Shown one piece after another: positions 55,040 through 64,000 of a stretch of 64,000 bases of DNA; position 1 is the first letter of the stretch, and every line of letters begins with the position of its first letter. A program made the translations under genes and the position numbers. The DNA is from Trichomonas vaginalis G3 (Eukaryota; Parabasalia; Trichomonadida; Trichomonadidae): positions 10,540,001 to 10,604,000 of the forward strand of contig NC_067203.1 in NCBI RefSeq assembly GCF_026262505.1, read 5' to 3'. Under the pieces are notes generated by a model, which was given only the letters and a program-made list of their open reading frames with translations, did no database searches and was not told the origin of the DNA.

Positions 55040-56272
55040 TTAATGAATATAAAATAAGAAATAATTAAAATATGAAAAAATATTGTCTATTCTTACATAA
55101 AAATTAATTAATCAAATCAAAGAGTTTGAATACAAAATAAGAGCTCTCTGAAGAAAGGATATAATTATTGTTCAGTAGATTTTAAAATTAAACACCCAAT
55201 TTCATCTTTTGCCTTATGGAATATTTGAGGGTAGCTTCGTGTCCTATTGAAATGCTATCTTGGATACCAACCATGAAACCAGACGTTGGCAATCCTGAAA
55301 AGATTTTGAAATTACAGTCATAAAATCTCAAAATTTCATATATAAAGATCCAAACAACTCCACGCTGAATTACAGAAGCTATCGTGTGGAAATTGATTTT
55401 ATCGTATATATTTCATATCACATGTCTATTTCATTAAATTGTAAAGTTCTCAAAAGAATTTTCTATAAATTGCTTTCTGAAAAAATATTGTTTAAAGGCC
55501 GCCTCAACAAAGTGACTTCACTTGAAATTCAAATATCGTATTTAAGAGTTCTAATATAAAACACTACTACTACTAATAATAATCACATTAATAAAAATGA
55601 GATATAATGAAATTTGTTGAAATCTTTTTATCTTGAGTTTTATAATAAGCATCATAAGAGTAACAGTATAAGATACTTACAAAAATATTTATATTGGCAA
55701 CAATAAATATATCATATGTGAAAATTTGTTGAAATCTTTTTATCTTTGTTATGGTATTCTTTTTGGGGATACTGACATTCAACGTAAAAACGAGAATGTT
55801 TCGAAATAATAAAAATTTAATATAATATTAAGTCATTTTTAAATATTTCTGTCTCAACCCTGAATGTTTATTCCCCTAAAAAGAGATTGCCATAAGTCTA
55901 TGGAAATTGACCATAAATAACTTAGAGCTATGGAATAAATTGATTTTAATGTATTTTTTTTCTAGAAAATATCTTTTTTAGAGTGAAAATATAAATTGTT
56001 GGAATTTTCCTTACCATATTATTGTAATACAATATAGACAGATGCTTTATTCTACAACAAAAAAGCCAGAATCGATTTTTTGTCGAAATCTTAAATATAA
56101 TGAAACAATAAAATCTTAATTATATCCATTATGATTTGAATATTTAGAAGTATAACAAATGATAAAAATATTCATATGAAAATCAATGATGTATTCTATG
56201 TTTTTTAACTAGAAATGATATCAGTGAAGTCATGTGTCAGATTTTTGTTGACTCGACCTTTAATAAATTTTA
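55040..56272. other. 1.2 kb non-coding region with a 25-bp direct repeat
   Basis: AT-rich. The 25-mer beginning AAATTTGTTGAAATCTTTTT occurs at 55610 and 55722. No credible gene or RNA; small frames here look random. Confidence 0.55.
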
Positions 56273-57328
56273 AGGGTTTCGTTTTGCGAAAAAAACGTAC
56301 AATACGCAATTTCGCTAAAAAAACATTTAGCTAGCAATTTCGACATTTGACTCCACTCAAGACGTCACTTTTTTAATTTTGCGGTATCATATTTTTGGAA
56401 AATCTTTATGAATATTATATAAAAAGTCTCTTTAATATCTATATTTCATATTTTTATCGATTTTTAAAGTTTTGGCGAAAAGTATTCAATTATTTTTGCT
56501 ATTTGGTCGGGTAAATGTCAGATTTGCGACATTTTCTGATATGATATTCAGATTCTACGTTGATAATAATGCTTATAGAACCCTCTTGCTATTGTGTCAA
56601 AATTGCGAAACCGATAGCAAAAATATCTCGCAATATCAAAATTGAGATATTGAGTGAATTATGCATTATAGAGATTAAAAATCTGATTTGTGAAAACATC
56701 TCATCAGTTTCTAGCTAATTCAAAAATCTTTACTATCTTATTCGATTAAAATGAAAAGGGAATAGTTTCATTATGCTTTAAATGACAGCCTTATATATAT
56801 AATCATAGTTTTCGCTCAATATGCAGCATTTTTTTTTCGAAATCTATGGTCAATATCCTAAATACTGATTGCTTTGCATTCATATCTCTTACATTTTCTA
56901 TACCCACATCACTATTCATTGCTATTCCTATCTTTTTCATTTTTGTTTGTTTCTCATAATTTCTCAAAAAACATGATAACTTGATATTTGTAAATATCAT
57001 ACTTTATAACGTAAATAAGAACTTGACCTATTAAGAAAAGCAGTAATGAAAAGAAAATCTGAAATTCATAAAAATTACAAGTTTCTGATGACAATTAGCT
57101 TAATTAAACCAGGTACAAGATTATATAATTGTATTTTCTATCCAATTATCCATATAATATCTTATCCAGAAAAAATAACTTGATCAATACCAAATGATTT
57201 TTTAACTAGTAAATAAAGTATTTTCTTTACACACACATTGTATATCATAGTTTTTTTTTTTTTGGTTTCGCAAAACATCCAAAAACAAATATGCTATAAA
57301 AGTGACAATTTTAGCAAAACGAAACCCT
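56273..57328 (-). mobile_element. Non-autonomous Tc1/mariner-like element, copy C (1,056 bp)
   Basis: Same orientation as copy B at 7893-8943 and the reverse of copy A. Same 15-bp inverted ends and TA on both sides (56271-56272, 57329-57330). Carries the 65-codon frame (56803-57000, minus strand) also seen in copy A. Its right end is 87 bases from the Myb ATG, and an open frame crosses from the element into the Myb gene. Confidence 0.8.
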
Positions 57329-57415
57329 TATAAATTTCCTTGCAATCAGATTTTAATGTGTAATGAAACAATCGAAATTTTTAAAAAGTTTATTTGGCGC
57401 CAATTTGATAATTCC

Positions 57416-58042
57416 ATGTCAGACTTGAATCCTATGGATCAGCCCCAGCTTTTACAACAACCTGTGGATCCAGATGCTCATCAAGCTACTGGAATGGAGC
57501 AGTTCCAGAATTCATATTCAAATGGAACGCCTATCCTTCCACCTGAACTTTACTCGCTATTATTTAAAAATACAATTACAAAACAAAACGGCTCTCAACC
57601 TAACGAGTTTACAGCCAGAGGCTCTTGGACACAGCAAGAAGATGAGCAGTTAATCGCGGCAGTTCAACAACTTGGGCCTAAAAAATGGATCGATATCGCA
57701 AAATTCGTACCTACTAGAACCTCCAAACAATGTCGAGAAAGGTGGCATCATCGTCTTGATCCTAGTATTAAACATGAACCATTTGAACCTTGGGAAGATC
57801 GTTTGATTATCGAAAAGCAAAGAGAAATAGGTAACAGGTGGGCTGTAATTGCTCATCAGTTACCTGGAAGAAGCGCAAGCGCTATTAAAAATAGATGGTA
57901 CTCTGGCTTAAAGAGTCAACATCCAACACATGCTCAAATGGATTTATCACTTAGCATGCAACCACCCTCAGAACAGGGATCTATGCTTGATGGCGTAGAT
58001 GGATCTGTCGGCAGTTTGAATGGTGGATCAGCCGACCTCTGA
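57416..58042 (+). CDS. R2R3-type Myb transcription factor, 208 aa
   Basis: Start MSDLNPMDQPQLLQQPVDPD; the frame is open further upstream into the adjacent repeat, which I exclude. Repeat 1 (about residues 67-117): RGSWTQQEDEQLIAAVQQLG, WIDIAKFVPTRTSKQCRERW. Repeat 2 (118-168): FEPWEDRLIIEKQREIGNRW, AVIAHQLPGRSASAIKNRWY. The spaced Trp residues and the recognition helices are intact. Trichomonads have a large family of such two-repeat Mybs acting on promoter elements. N- and C-termini are Gln/Pro/Ser/Gly-rich and disordered. A transposon copy immediately upstream probably altered its promoter. Confidence 0.9.
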   Translation: MSDLNPMDQPQLLQQPVDPDAHQATGMEQFQNSYSNGTPILPPELYSLLFKNTITKQNGSQPNEFTARGSWTQQEDEQLIAAVQQLGPKKWIDIAKFVPTRTSKQCRERWHHRLDPSIKHEPFEPWEDRLIIEKQREIGNRWAVIAHQLPGRSASAIKNRWYSGLKSQHPTHAQMDLSLSMQPPSEQGSMLDGVDGSVGSLNGGSADL

Positions 58043-58729
58043 GGTATTTTTATATTGTTTTTAATTATTACATCATTGATATAGTTATTATTCCATGAAA
58101 CTTTCTATCTCATTTTTGTTTTAAATTACAGCTTCTATTCGTCATCGATTTTTAATTTTTAACTTTTTCAGAAAATACAACTCAACGATCTTTCGCATTT
58201 TCGAATTCGAGTTGAAATTACTGAATTACATCCAATTTTTTAAGTTATTTTTATTGGAAAATTGCATTTCGGTTTCATATTGACTGATCTATAAGAGCTT
58301 CATCATCTCTAAGTTGCATGCAATTTAACCAAAGCTATTAAGCAGGTCTGAAATAATATTAATTCTTCCAATATTTTGAAATTTCAAAATTCAGGTATTC
58401 GGAATCAATAACCATGATTTCTCATATTCATAGTATATAAATTTATATCCGAAGATACTCAAATTTTGCATCGCGCGCTGTTGGGTTGCAACAAAAATAA
58501 AAAATTGTAAAATGAAAAAACATGTGTTCAGCATTCAATGTTCATCTTTCTTTTTTTATTCTTTTGTCAATTTTGTCAACCGATTGATTGAATTTAGAAA
58601 ATTTGAAATAAGATTTGGTCCATTCAATTTCACCGACCTATCAAGAATATCCTCTATGCTGATCTAAATCTTAAAATCTGGATGATTTTATTCAATTTCT
58701 CCCTCCTCTCAATCAAATTTTTTATTAGT
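58043..58729. other. Intergenic, nothing recognised
   Basis: About 690 bases of AT-rich sequence between Myb and the LRR gene. No gene or repeat seen. Confidence 0.5.
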
Positions 58730-58735
58730 TCACTT
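58730..58735 (+). promoter_or_regulatory. Trichomonad initiator TCACTT
   Basis: TCACTTCAAGATG: Inr ten bases before ATG 58740. Confidence 0.75.
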
Positions 58736-58739
58736 CAAG

Positions 58740-61700
58740 ATGCTATTATATGGACTTTTCTTTGTTGGTCTTGCTCAACAAACGGAAATAATTTATGATG
58801 ATATGACATTCCTCATATCCAATGAATCATCCACTGCTACATTTGTTGATTGCAGCAAAACAATTGTACAGGTCCCTTCACAGATTACTTACAATAAAGC
58901 AACATATACTGTGGATACAATAGCAGCACGAACTATGCCAAGTACTATACAAATTACCTTACCAAATACAATCAAGGGCGTGAACATGGTTAAATGCTCG
59001 GCAATCAGTATTATTTTTATTGATGATGGCATTGAGAATATAGGAGATGAATGGTTTTCGAATATTAGATCTACATTTAATATAACTTTACCAAATTCGG
59101 TCAAAACTATCGGCAATAGAGTTTTTCAGAATAGCAATGTAGAATATGTTATGTATGGTTCTCAACTTACTAAAATACAGACAGATGCTTTTAATTCTTC
59201 TTCAATTAAGCAGTTAATCCCACAATCAGAAAGCAATATCCAAGAAATCGAACAATCTGCATTCAATGACTGCAGAAAACTTGTTAAAATCGACAATATC
59301 ATACAAAAATTGACCGTTATTAATGATCTTACATTTAATAACTGCGTTTCTCTTAACGGATCACTTAAATTACCAGAACAGTTAACAAGTATTGGAAAGC
59401 AATCATTTATGTATACAAAGTTTAGCGAAATAACATATGGTCCAAATCTCAATAAAATTGATGACAAATCTTTTTCATTTTCAAGTTTAGTTGAGATCAA
59501 ACCATATGGTGACAACAATATCCAAGAAATCGGAAGTAATGTTTTCGAAGAATGCAGAAAATTAACAAATGCTTTCTCATTATTACAAAAAGTTACAAAA
59601 ATTTCAGGAGGAATTTTCAAGAATTGCGTTGTTTTAGCAGGCGATCTCGAATTACCAGAAACAGTTGAGACAATTGAATCAGAAGCCTTTTATAAGACAG
59701 CAATTACAAAAGTCACTTTTGGAAATAATTTGACATCAATTGGTTCTTATTCATTTTGTTTTACAAAGATTTCAGACTTTTTACCAAGAAATGAAAGCAA
59801 GTTGGCACAAATCGGAGATGCTGCTTTCTCTCGCTGCTACTCTTTATCAAAGATACCAGATGTAATCTTTAATTTACCAAAATGGTCACCTCACTTATTT
59901 GCATATTGTAAAAATTTGACATCTGACATTTTATATCCAAAAAGTTTGACAGAACTTGGAGATTTTTGCTTCCAAGGCACGAACATTTTGTCATTCAAAC
60001 CAAAAGGAGTTAATAATCTCCAGACAATAGGAGCTGGCGTTTTCATGGATTGTTCTAAATTACAAAACAGTTTCGAAATCTTCGAAAAACTGACAGAAAT
60101 TCCTTCTCAAATTTTCATGAATTGTTCAAAGATAAACGGAACTTTGACATTACATGAAAACATCACAAAATTTGGTAATTCTTCATTCAGCAAAACTAGT
60201 TTAGATACAGTTAAATTTAATGAAAAATTAACTGAAGTCGGATCATCATGTTTTGCATATTCAACAATCAAAGAATTTTCACCAATAAACAACAAGAATT
60301 CCATCCAAACAATTGGAGAAAAGGCATTCTACCAATGCCAGAAATTGTCTGATATCAGTTTCATTGCAAACTTAGAAACAATTCCTGAGAGAATGTTTTC
60401 AGGAGCTAACAATTTGCCAAGTGAACTCGAAATTCCTGATAAAATTACAAAAATCGGAGGTTTCGCATTTTTGAGTTGCAAATCAATTAAAAAAGTGACA
60501 TTTAGTCAACAACTCACTTCACTTTCTGATGGTGTTTTCCAAGGATCATCAATAGAAACATTTACACCAAGAAATACAAACAATTTAGTTGAAATCGGAA
60601 AACAATGCTTCTCTTATTCAAAAATTAGTGATATTTCATTTTTGACAAACTTTAAAAACATTTCTGACATGGCATTTTACTATTGCTTGAATTTGAATAT
60701 CTCTGTTACTTTATCTGATACTGTTGAAATGATTGGGGAAAAATCATTTTCTAATTCTAAAATAACATCAATTGTTTTTGGAAAGAATTTGAATACAATT
60801 GGAGATGAATGCTTTGCATCTTCTGCAATTCAATCAGTTTCATTCAAGTCAACTAATAATTTACAAAACTTTGGAATCTCAATTTTCAAAGATTGTAAAA
60901 ATTTGACAAATGGTTTTGAAATTTTCGAGAAAAGTGACATAATTCCTGACTTCACTTTTTACTATTGCATCTCATTGAATGATGTCACATTACCAAATAC
61001 AATCACAAAGATTGGCGTTTCGTCATTCGAAAAAACTAAATTTAAGACATTTACTTATGGTGAAAAACTTCAAAACATTGATACAAATGCATTCAGATAT
61101 TCCGAATTATCTGAAATTAAATGCAGCTCAGCGAATAATGTTTCAGAAATTGGACAAGGAGCATTCAGTTTTTGCCTGAATTTAGAGAATATCAATGACT
61201 TGCTTGAGAATGTATTAGTCATTAATCCTCTCACATTCTATAATTGTTCTAAATTAAGTACAGACTTGATTTTGCATTGCAAATCAATCGGATATTCTGC
61301 ATTCCAATCCACAAGTATCCAATCTGTTAAGTTTGACAGTTCATTAGAGAACATTAGCGATTTCAGCTTTGCTAATTCAGCATTGACAGTTTTCTCCAAT
61401 AACGACGTCGAATCAAACATCAAATACATCAAGAATTCAGCATTTTTGGGCTGCCAAAAACTGACAATTAGTTTAGATGACATCAAAAATGTTTTAGAAT
61501 TAGGAAGATTCGCTTTCAAAGGCTGCCAAAAACTAACTATTCCTAAACTTCCTGAAAATCTAAAATCAATTGGTGATGAAGCATTTTCATTCACAAATAT
61601 GGAAACTTTGAAAGAATTGAACTTACAAAAGATTGAAAAAATTGGCAGACAAGTTTTCAAGAACTGCAACATTAAAGATATTTCAATTGAAACTGATCAA

Positions 61701-63335
61701 AGAAGTATAGATTTCAATAACTTATTTGCAAATTGCAAAGATATGAAGTCAAAGGTTAACTTAGCTTATGATAATAATTTGACAGTAAATAAGAACATAT
61801 TTAATATGTTCAAGAAAGCAGAACTCGTAATTTCTCCAAAATCAAATGATGACAAAACAGTTGTCACTTTTGAAGAAAATGCTGCTGCTCAATCATCAGT
61901 TCAGAAAGTCATAGTTACAGCAAATACTGTTAATATAATGAGTGGAGCATTCAATAATACATTACAAATCAACAGTTTTACTGTTGATTGCCAATCATTG
62001 TTAGTTTCAGAAAGTAGTTTTGGTTCTTCATCAATTCAAAAGTTTGAAATGAAGAAAGAAGCAACTGAAATCAAATTGAAGAACTCATGCTTCAAATCTT
62101 CTAAAATCAATGCATTTGATTTCAAAGGAAAGATCGCTGAATTAGGAGATTATTCATTCTATAACTGCAAAGAAATGAAAGGAGATTTAGTAATTGATGG
62201 TCCATTGACAAAAATTGGACAATCTTGCTTCGAAGATTGTTCATCATTAGATGGAAAATTAGACTTGAAGACGGATAGTTTAGTTGAAATCGGATGCTTC
62301 TGTTTCAAGAACTGCAACTTCAATTGCCAATTAAAGTTACCAATGAGCGTTGAAAAAATTGGAATATCTGTTTTCGAAAACTTGAAATTGTTGAATGGCG
62401 AAGTTGTTATTCCTGTGAAAATAACTAATATTTCAAGAGGAATGTTCTCTGGATGTTCTAAGATTACTAACTTTGTTTTACCACAAAATCTCAAGTCAAT
62501 TGAGAATTATGCATTCACTAATTGCGAATCATGGAAATCTTCAATTAATTTGTCGAAATCATTGGTTTATTTAGGTGATTTCGCTTTCGAAAATTGTTCC
62601 CAATTAAATGGAATTTTGAGAATTCCTGCAAATGTTTCTTTTGTTGGTTACCATTGTTTCTTCAATTGCAAAGGATTCAAGAGAGTTTATCTCGATACAT
62701 TCCATGTTTCAGTTGGTAAGAAAGCTTTCGGAGGAATGAGTTTCGATTGTATTTCTAATTTGCCTGTAAACTGTTCAAAGAAATACTCAAAAGATTCTGT
62801 TTGTTATGATACAAACTCAAAGAGCCATTTCACACAGTACACAACATATTGCGAGGACTGTGACCAATTTGACAGAGCTCAGAAGATTTCCAAGGCATAT
62901 CCATTATTCATTTGTGTAATTGTTGTTATAATGATAGGAACTCTGTTTGTTTTGTACAATTTGTCAGGAAGGAGAAGGAAGGACAAACAGAGAATCAGAG
63001 ATATCACAAGGAATGCTGTTCAAAGTAATGAAGTCGATTCTGAACAGATACCAATCGCAATCCAGAAGGAGTTAGTCCATCACCCACCTTTGTTCATTGG
63101 GCGCAAAACAACTTGGATCATCATTTGTAGAGCAATTGAAGCTGCTAATCCAAATATCGGTTATAGAGGAAAGATTGCTGACAAAGCTTTACAAGGAGTT
63201 AAATTCACTTCATTCTGCACAAGACTGAAACTCAACTTATGCATGTGCCTCGTTAAGGATGAAGCATTATATGAAAAGTCTGGCTTACTTGAGAGTCCTC
63301 TCTTATCTGAGTCATCAGCAAAATCAATGATTTAA
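58740..63335 (+). CDS. BspA-like leucine-rich repeat surface protein with transmembrane segment, 1,531 aa
   Basis: Short N-terminal signal-like sequence MLLYGLFFVGLAQQ. Residues about 60-1340 are LRR_5/TpLRR (BspA) repeats of about 23 residues, pattern ITxIGxxAFxxCxxLxxxxL (for example TIGEKAFYQCQKLSDISF, KIGRQVFKNCNIKDISIE). Near 1370 is a Cys cluster, then a single transmembrane helix YPLFICVIVVIMIGTLFVLY (about 1387-1408), a basic stop-transfer GRRRKDKQR, and a cytoplasmic tail of about 120 residues with NPNIGY and LLESPLL, which resemble NPxY and dileucine sorting signals. BspA-like proteins in trichomonads are candidate adhesins. An Inr supports the start. Confidence 0.88.
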   Translation: MLLYGLFFVGLAQQTEIIYDDMTFLISNESSTATFVDCSKTIVQVPSQITYNKATYTVDTIAARTMPSTIQITLPNTIKGVNMVKCSAISIIFIDDGIENIGDEWFSNIRSTFNITLPNSVKTIGNRVFQNSNVEYVMYGSQLTKIQTDAFNSSSIKQLIPQSESNIQEIEQSAFNDCRKLVKIDNIIQKLTVINDLTFNNCVSLNGSLKLPEQLTSIGKQSFMYTKFSEITYGPNLNKIDDKSFSFSSLVEIKPYGDNNIQEIGSNVFEECRKLTNAFSLLQKVTKISGGIFKNCVVLAGDLELPETVETIESEAFYKTAITKVTFGNNLTSIGSYSFCFTKISDFLPRNESKLAQIGDAAFSRCYSLSKIPDVIFNLPKWSPHLFAYCKNLTSDILYPKSLTELGDFCFQGTNILSFKPKGVNNLQTIGAGVFMDCSKLQNSFEIFEKLTEIPSQIFMNCSKINGTLTLHENITKFGNSSFSKTSLDTVKFNEKLTEVGSSCFAYSTIKEFSPINNKNSIQTIGEKAFYQCQKLSDISFIANLETIPERMFSGANNLPSELEIPDKITKIGGFAFLSCKSIKKVTFSQQLTSLSDGVFQGSSIETFTPRNTNNLVEIGKQCFSYSKISDISFLTNFKNISDMAFYYCLNLNISVTLSDTVEMIGEKSFSNSKITSIVFGKNLNTIGDECFASSAIQSVSFKSTNNLQNFGISIFKDCKNLTNGFEIFEKSDIIPDFTFYYCISLNDVTLPNTITKIGVSSFEKTKFKTFTYGEKLQNIDTNAFRYSELSEIKCSSANNVSEIGQGAFSFCLNLENINDLLENVLVINPLTFYNCSKLSTDLILHCKSIGYSAFQSTSIQSVKFDSSLENISDFSFANSALTVFSNNDVESNIKYIKNSAFLGCQKLTISLDDIKNVLELGRFAFKGCQKLTIPKLPENLKSIGDEAFSFTNMETLKELNLQKIEKIGRQVFKNCNIKDISIETDQRSIDFNNLFANCKDMKSKVNLAYDNNLTVNKNIFNMFKKAELVISPKSNDDKTVVTFEENAAAQSSVQKVIVTANTVNIMSGAFNNTLQINSFTVDCQSLLVSESSFGSSSIQKFEMKKEATEIKLKNSCFKSSKINAFDFKGKIAELGDYSFYNCKEMKGDLVIDGPLTKIGQSCFEDCSSLDGKLDLKTDSLVEIGCFCFKNCNFNCQLKLPMSVEKIGISVFENLKLLNGEVVIPVKITNISRGMFSGCSKITNFVLPQNLKSIENYAFTNCESWKSSINLSKSLVYLGDFAFENCSQLNGILRIPANVSFVGYHCFFNCKGFKRVYLDTFHVSVGKKAFGGMSFDCISNLPVNCSKKYSKDSVCYDTNSKSHFTQYTTYCEDCDQFDRAQKISKAYPLFICVIVVIMIGTLFVLYNLSGRRRKDKQRIRDITRNAVQSNEVDSEQIPIAIQKELVHHPPLFIGRKTTWIIICRAIEAANPNIGYRGKIADKALQGVKFTSFCTRLKLNLCMCLVKDEALYEKSGLLESPLLSESSAKSMI

Positions 63336-63759
63336 ATAAAGTTTAATCAACAATTTGATTTTTTATTATTTTTTAAAAATTATATGCTTATTGCATTTTT
63401 AACAGGATTGAACAGCATTTGGAGGGGGTACTCGGTGATAAAATTTGAATGATTATATGGAATATATAAGTGTGTGTGAATTAGTTTACCTATATTATTA
63501 AAGATAAAGGCATTAGTGAAAATGGTCTGAAGAATTTTGGGTGATAGGTTGCAAAAAATCAAAATATGTTCTTTTTTGTAAAGTTTAATTCATGTAACAA
63601 ACATTGCAATCTCTTAATGGTATGCTAATTCTTTGTTTGCTCGAGAATCTTGGTTAAAATCAAAGATTATCGTCCCTCCTCTCAAATTTGGATTTTTTAT
63701 ATTTTTGACATATAAATCCTCCTTTTTAATTAATGATACCTATCTTAATTCTTCAATTA
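63336..63759. other. Intergenic, nothing recognised
   Basis: About 420 bases between the LRR gene and the next start. AT-rich, no structure recognised. Confidence 0.5.
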
Positions 63760-64000
63760 ATGGATGTGAACCAAGCAAGTATTCATTATGAAAAACTTAT
63801 GGAGGAATACAAAGAATATATTAAAACATTTGATTCAATATATAAAATAGATTCTGATGAAATAAACTCAACAATAGGATTGTATAAGAAAATTAAAGAC
63901 AACTTAATTGATTCCGGATATATAACACCACAGAGGATCATTGACATTTTAAGTCTCCTTGGAATGAATAGATTACGTTATCGTCATGCATACTTAGAAT
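63760..64000 (+). CDS. DUF3447-ankyrin family protein, 5' part only
   Basis: ATG 63760 opens a frame that stays open for 80 codons to the window edge: MDVNQASIHYEKLMEEYKEY. It aligns by eye with the N-terminus of the protein at 47052 (EYKEYIKTFDSIYKI against NYKYYINLYNALYQL; LYKKIKDNLIDSGYITP against LIKTELIDSRNYHP). Ankyrin repeats are expected beyond the window. Confidence 0.75.
   Translation, partial: MDVNQASIHYEKLMEEYKEYIKTFDSIYKIDSDEINSTIGLYKKIKDNLIDSGYITPQRIIDILSLLGMNRLRYRHAYLE

Noticed and set aside
55588-55782. 64-codon frame in the 1.2 kb gap
   Set aside because: Built around a 25-bp direct repeat in AT-rich DNA; looks random.

Overview
This window looks like nuclear DNA of a trichomonad (a Trichomonas or Tritrichomonas type parabasalid protist). 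The DNA is AT-rich and the genes I can read appear intronless. Several genes carry the trichomonad initiator TCACTT or TCATTT within about 15 bases of the ATG. The host gene set is also typical: an initiator-binding (IBD) family protein, a two-repeat Myb factor, a BspA-like leucine-rich surface protein, DUF3447-ankyrin proteins, a VPS9 Rab5 exchange factor and very large HEAT-repeat proteins. I cannot name the species.

Layout. 1-5455 holds ordinary host genes: two divergent coiled-coil proteins, a BAR-like protein ending in NPF, two unknowns and an RRM-like RS/His-tailed protein. 5482-8943 is an IBD gene lying between two inverted copies of a 1.05 kb TA-flanked non-autonomous element; a third copy sits at 56273-57328, just upstream of a Myb gene. 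9101-9168 can fold as a gap-free three-way junction, followed by a 120-bp tandem repeat and a decayed Mutator-like (MULE) transposase.

11353-35529 is a 24,177-bp Polinton/Maverick inserted just upstream of that MULE transposase. It has identical 306-bp terminal inverted repeats and a perfect 6-bp target duplication (AGAAAA). It looks whole and young. Recognisable parts are a protein-primed type DNA polymerase B, an rve-type integrase, an A32/FtsK-like packaging ATPase, a major capsid protein, a candidate penton/minor capsid protein, a D12-class (Dam-like) adenine methyltransferase, and an 898-aa spike whose C-terminus resembles phage tail-collar/baseplate proteins. About fifteen further small or unknown proteins accompany these. 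Two features stand out: 24 copies of a 15-bp repeat almost exactly at the element's midpoint, and an element-specific TTTTTAT-N(9-13)-ATG promoter-like motif shared by structural and replication genes, while a few small genes use the host initiator instead.

36171-39566 is a 3.4 kb non-coding element with 20-bp inverted termini and a 6-bp target duplication (GTATAG). From 39690 on there are host genes again: a strongly codon-biased HEAT-like protein, a small unknown, a VPS9 protein, an ankyrin protein, a MROH1-like HEAT protein, a 268-bp miniature element, a glycine-rich gene without an ATG, the third miniature element copy, Myb, BspA-like LRR, and the start of a second DUF3447-ankyrin protein at the right edge.

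How it works together: the host genes belong to unconnected processes (transcription initiation, membrane traffic, adhesion). The Polinton is a self-contained virus-like module with replication, integration, packaging, capsid and spike genes, compactly arranged with divergent pairs sharing promoters of 18-64 bp.
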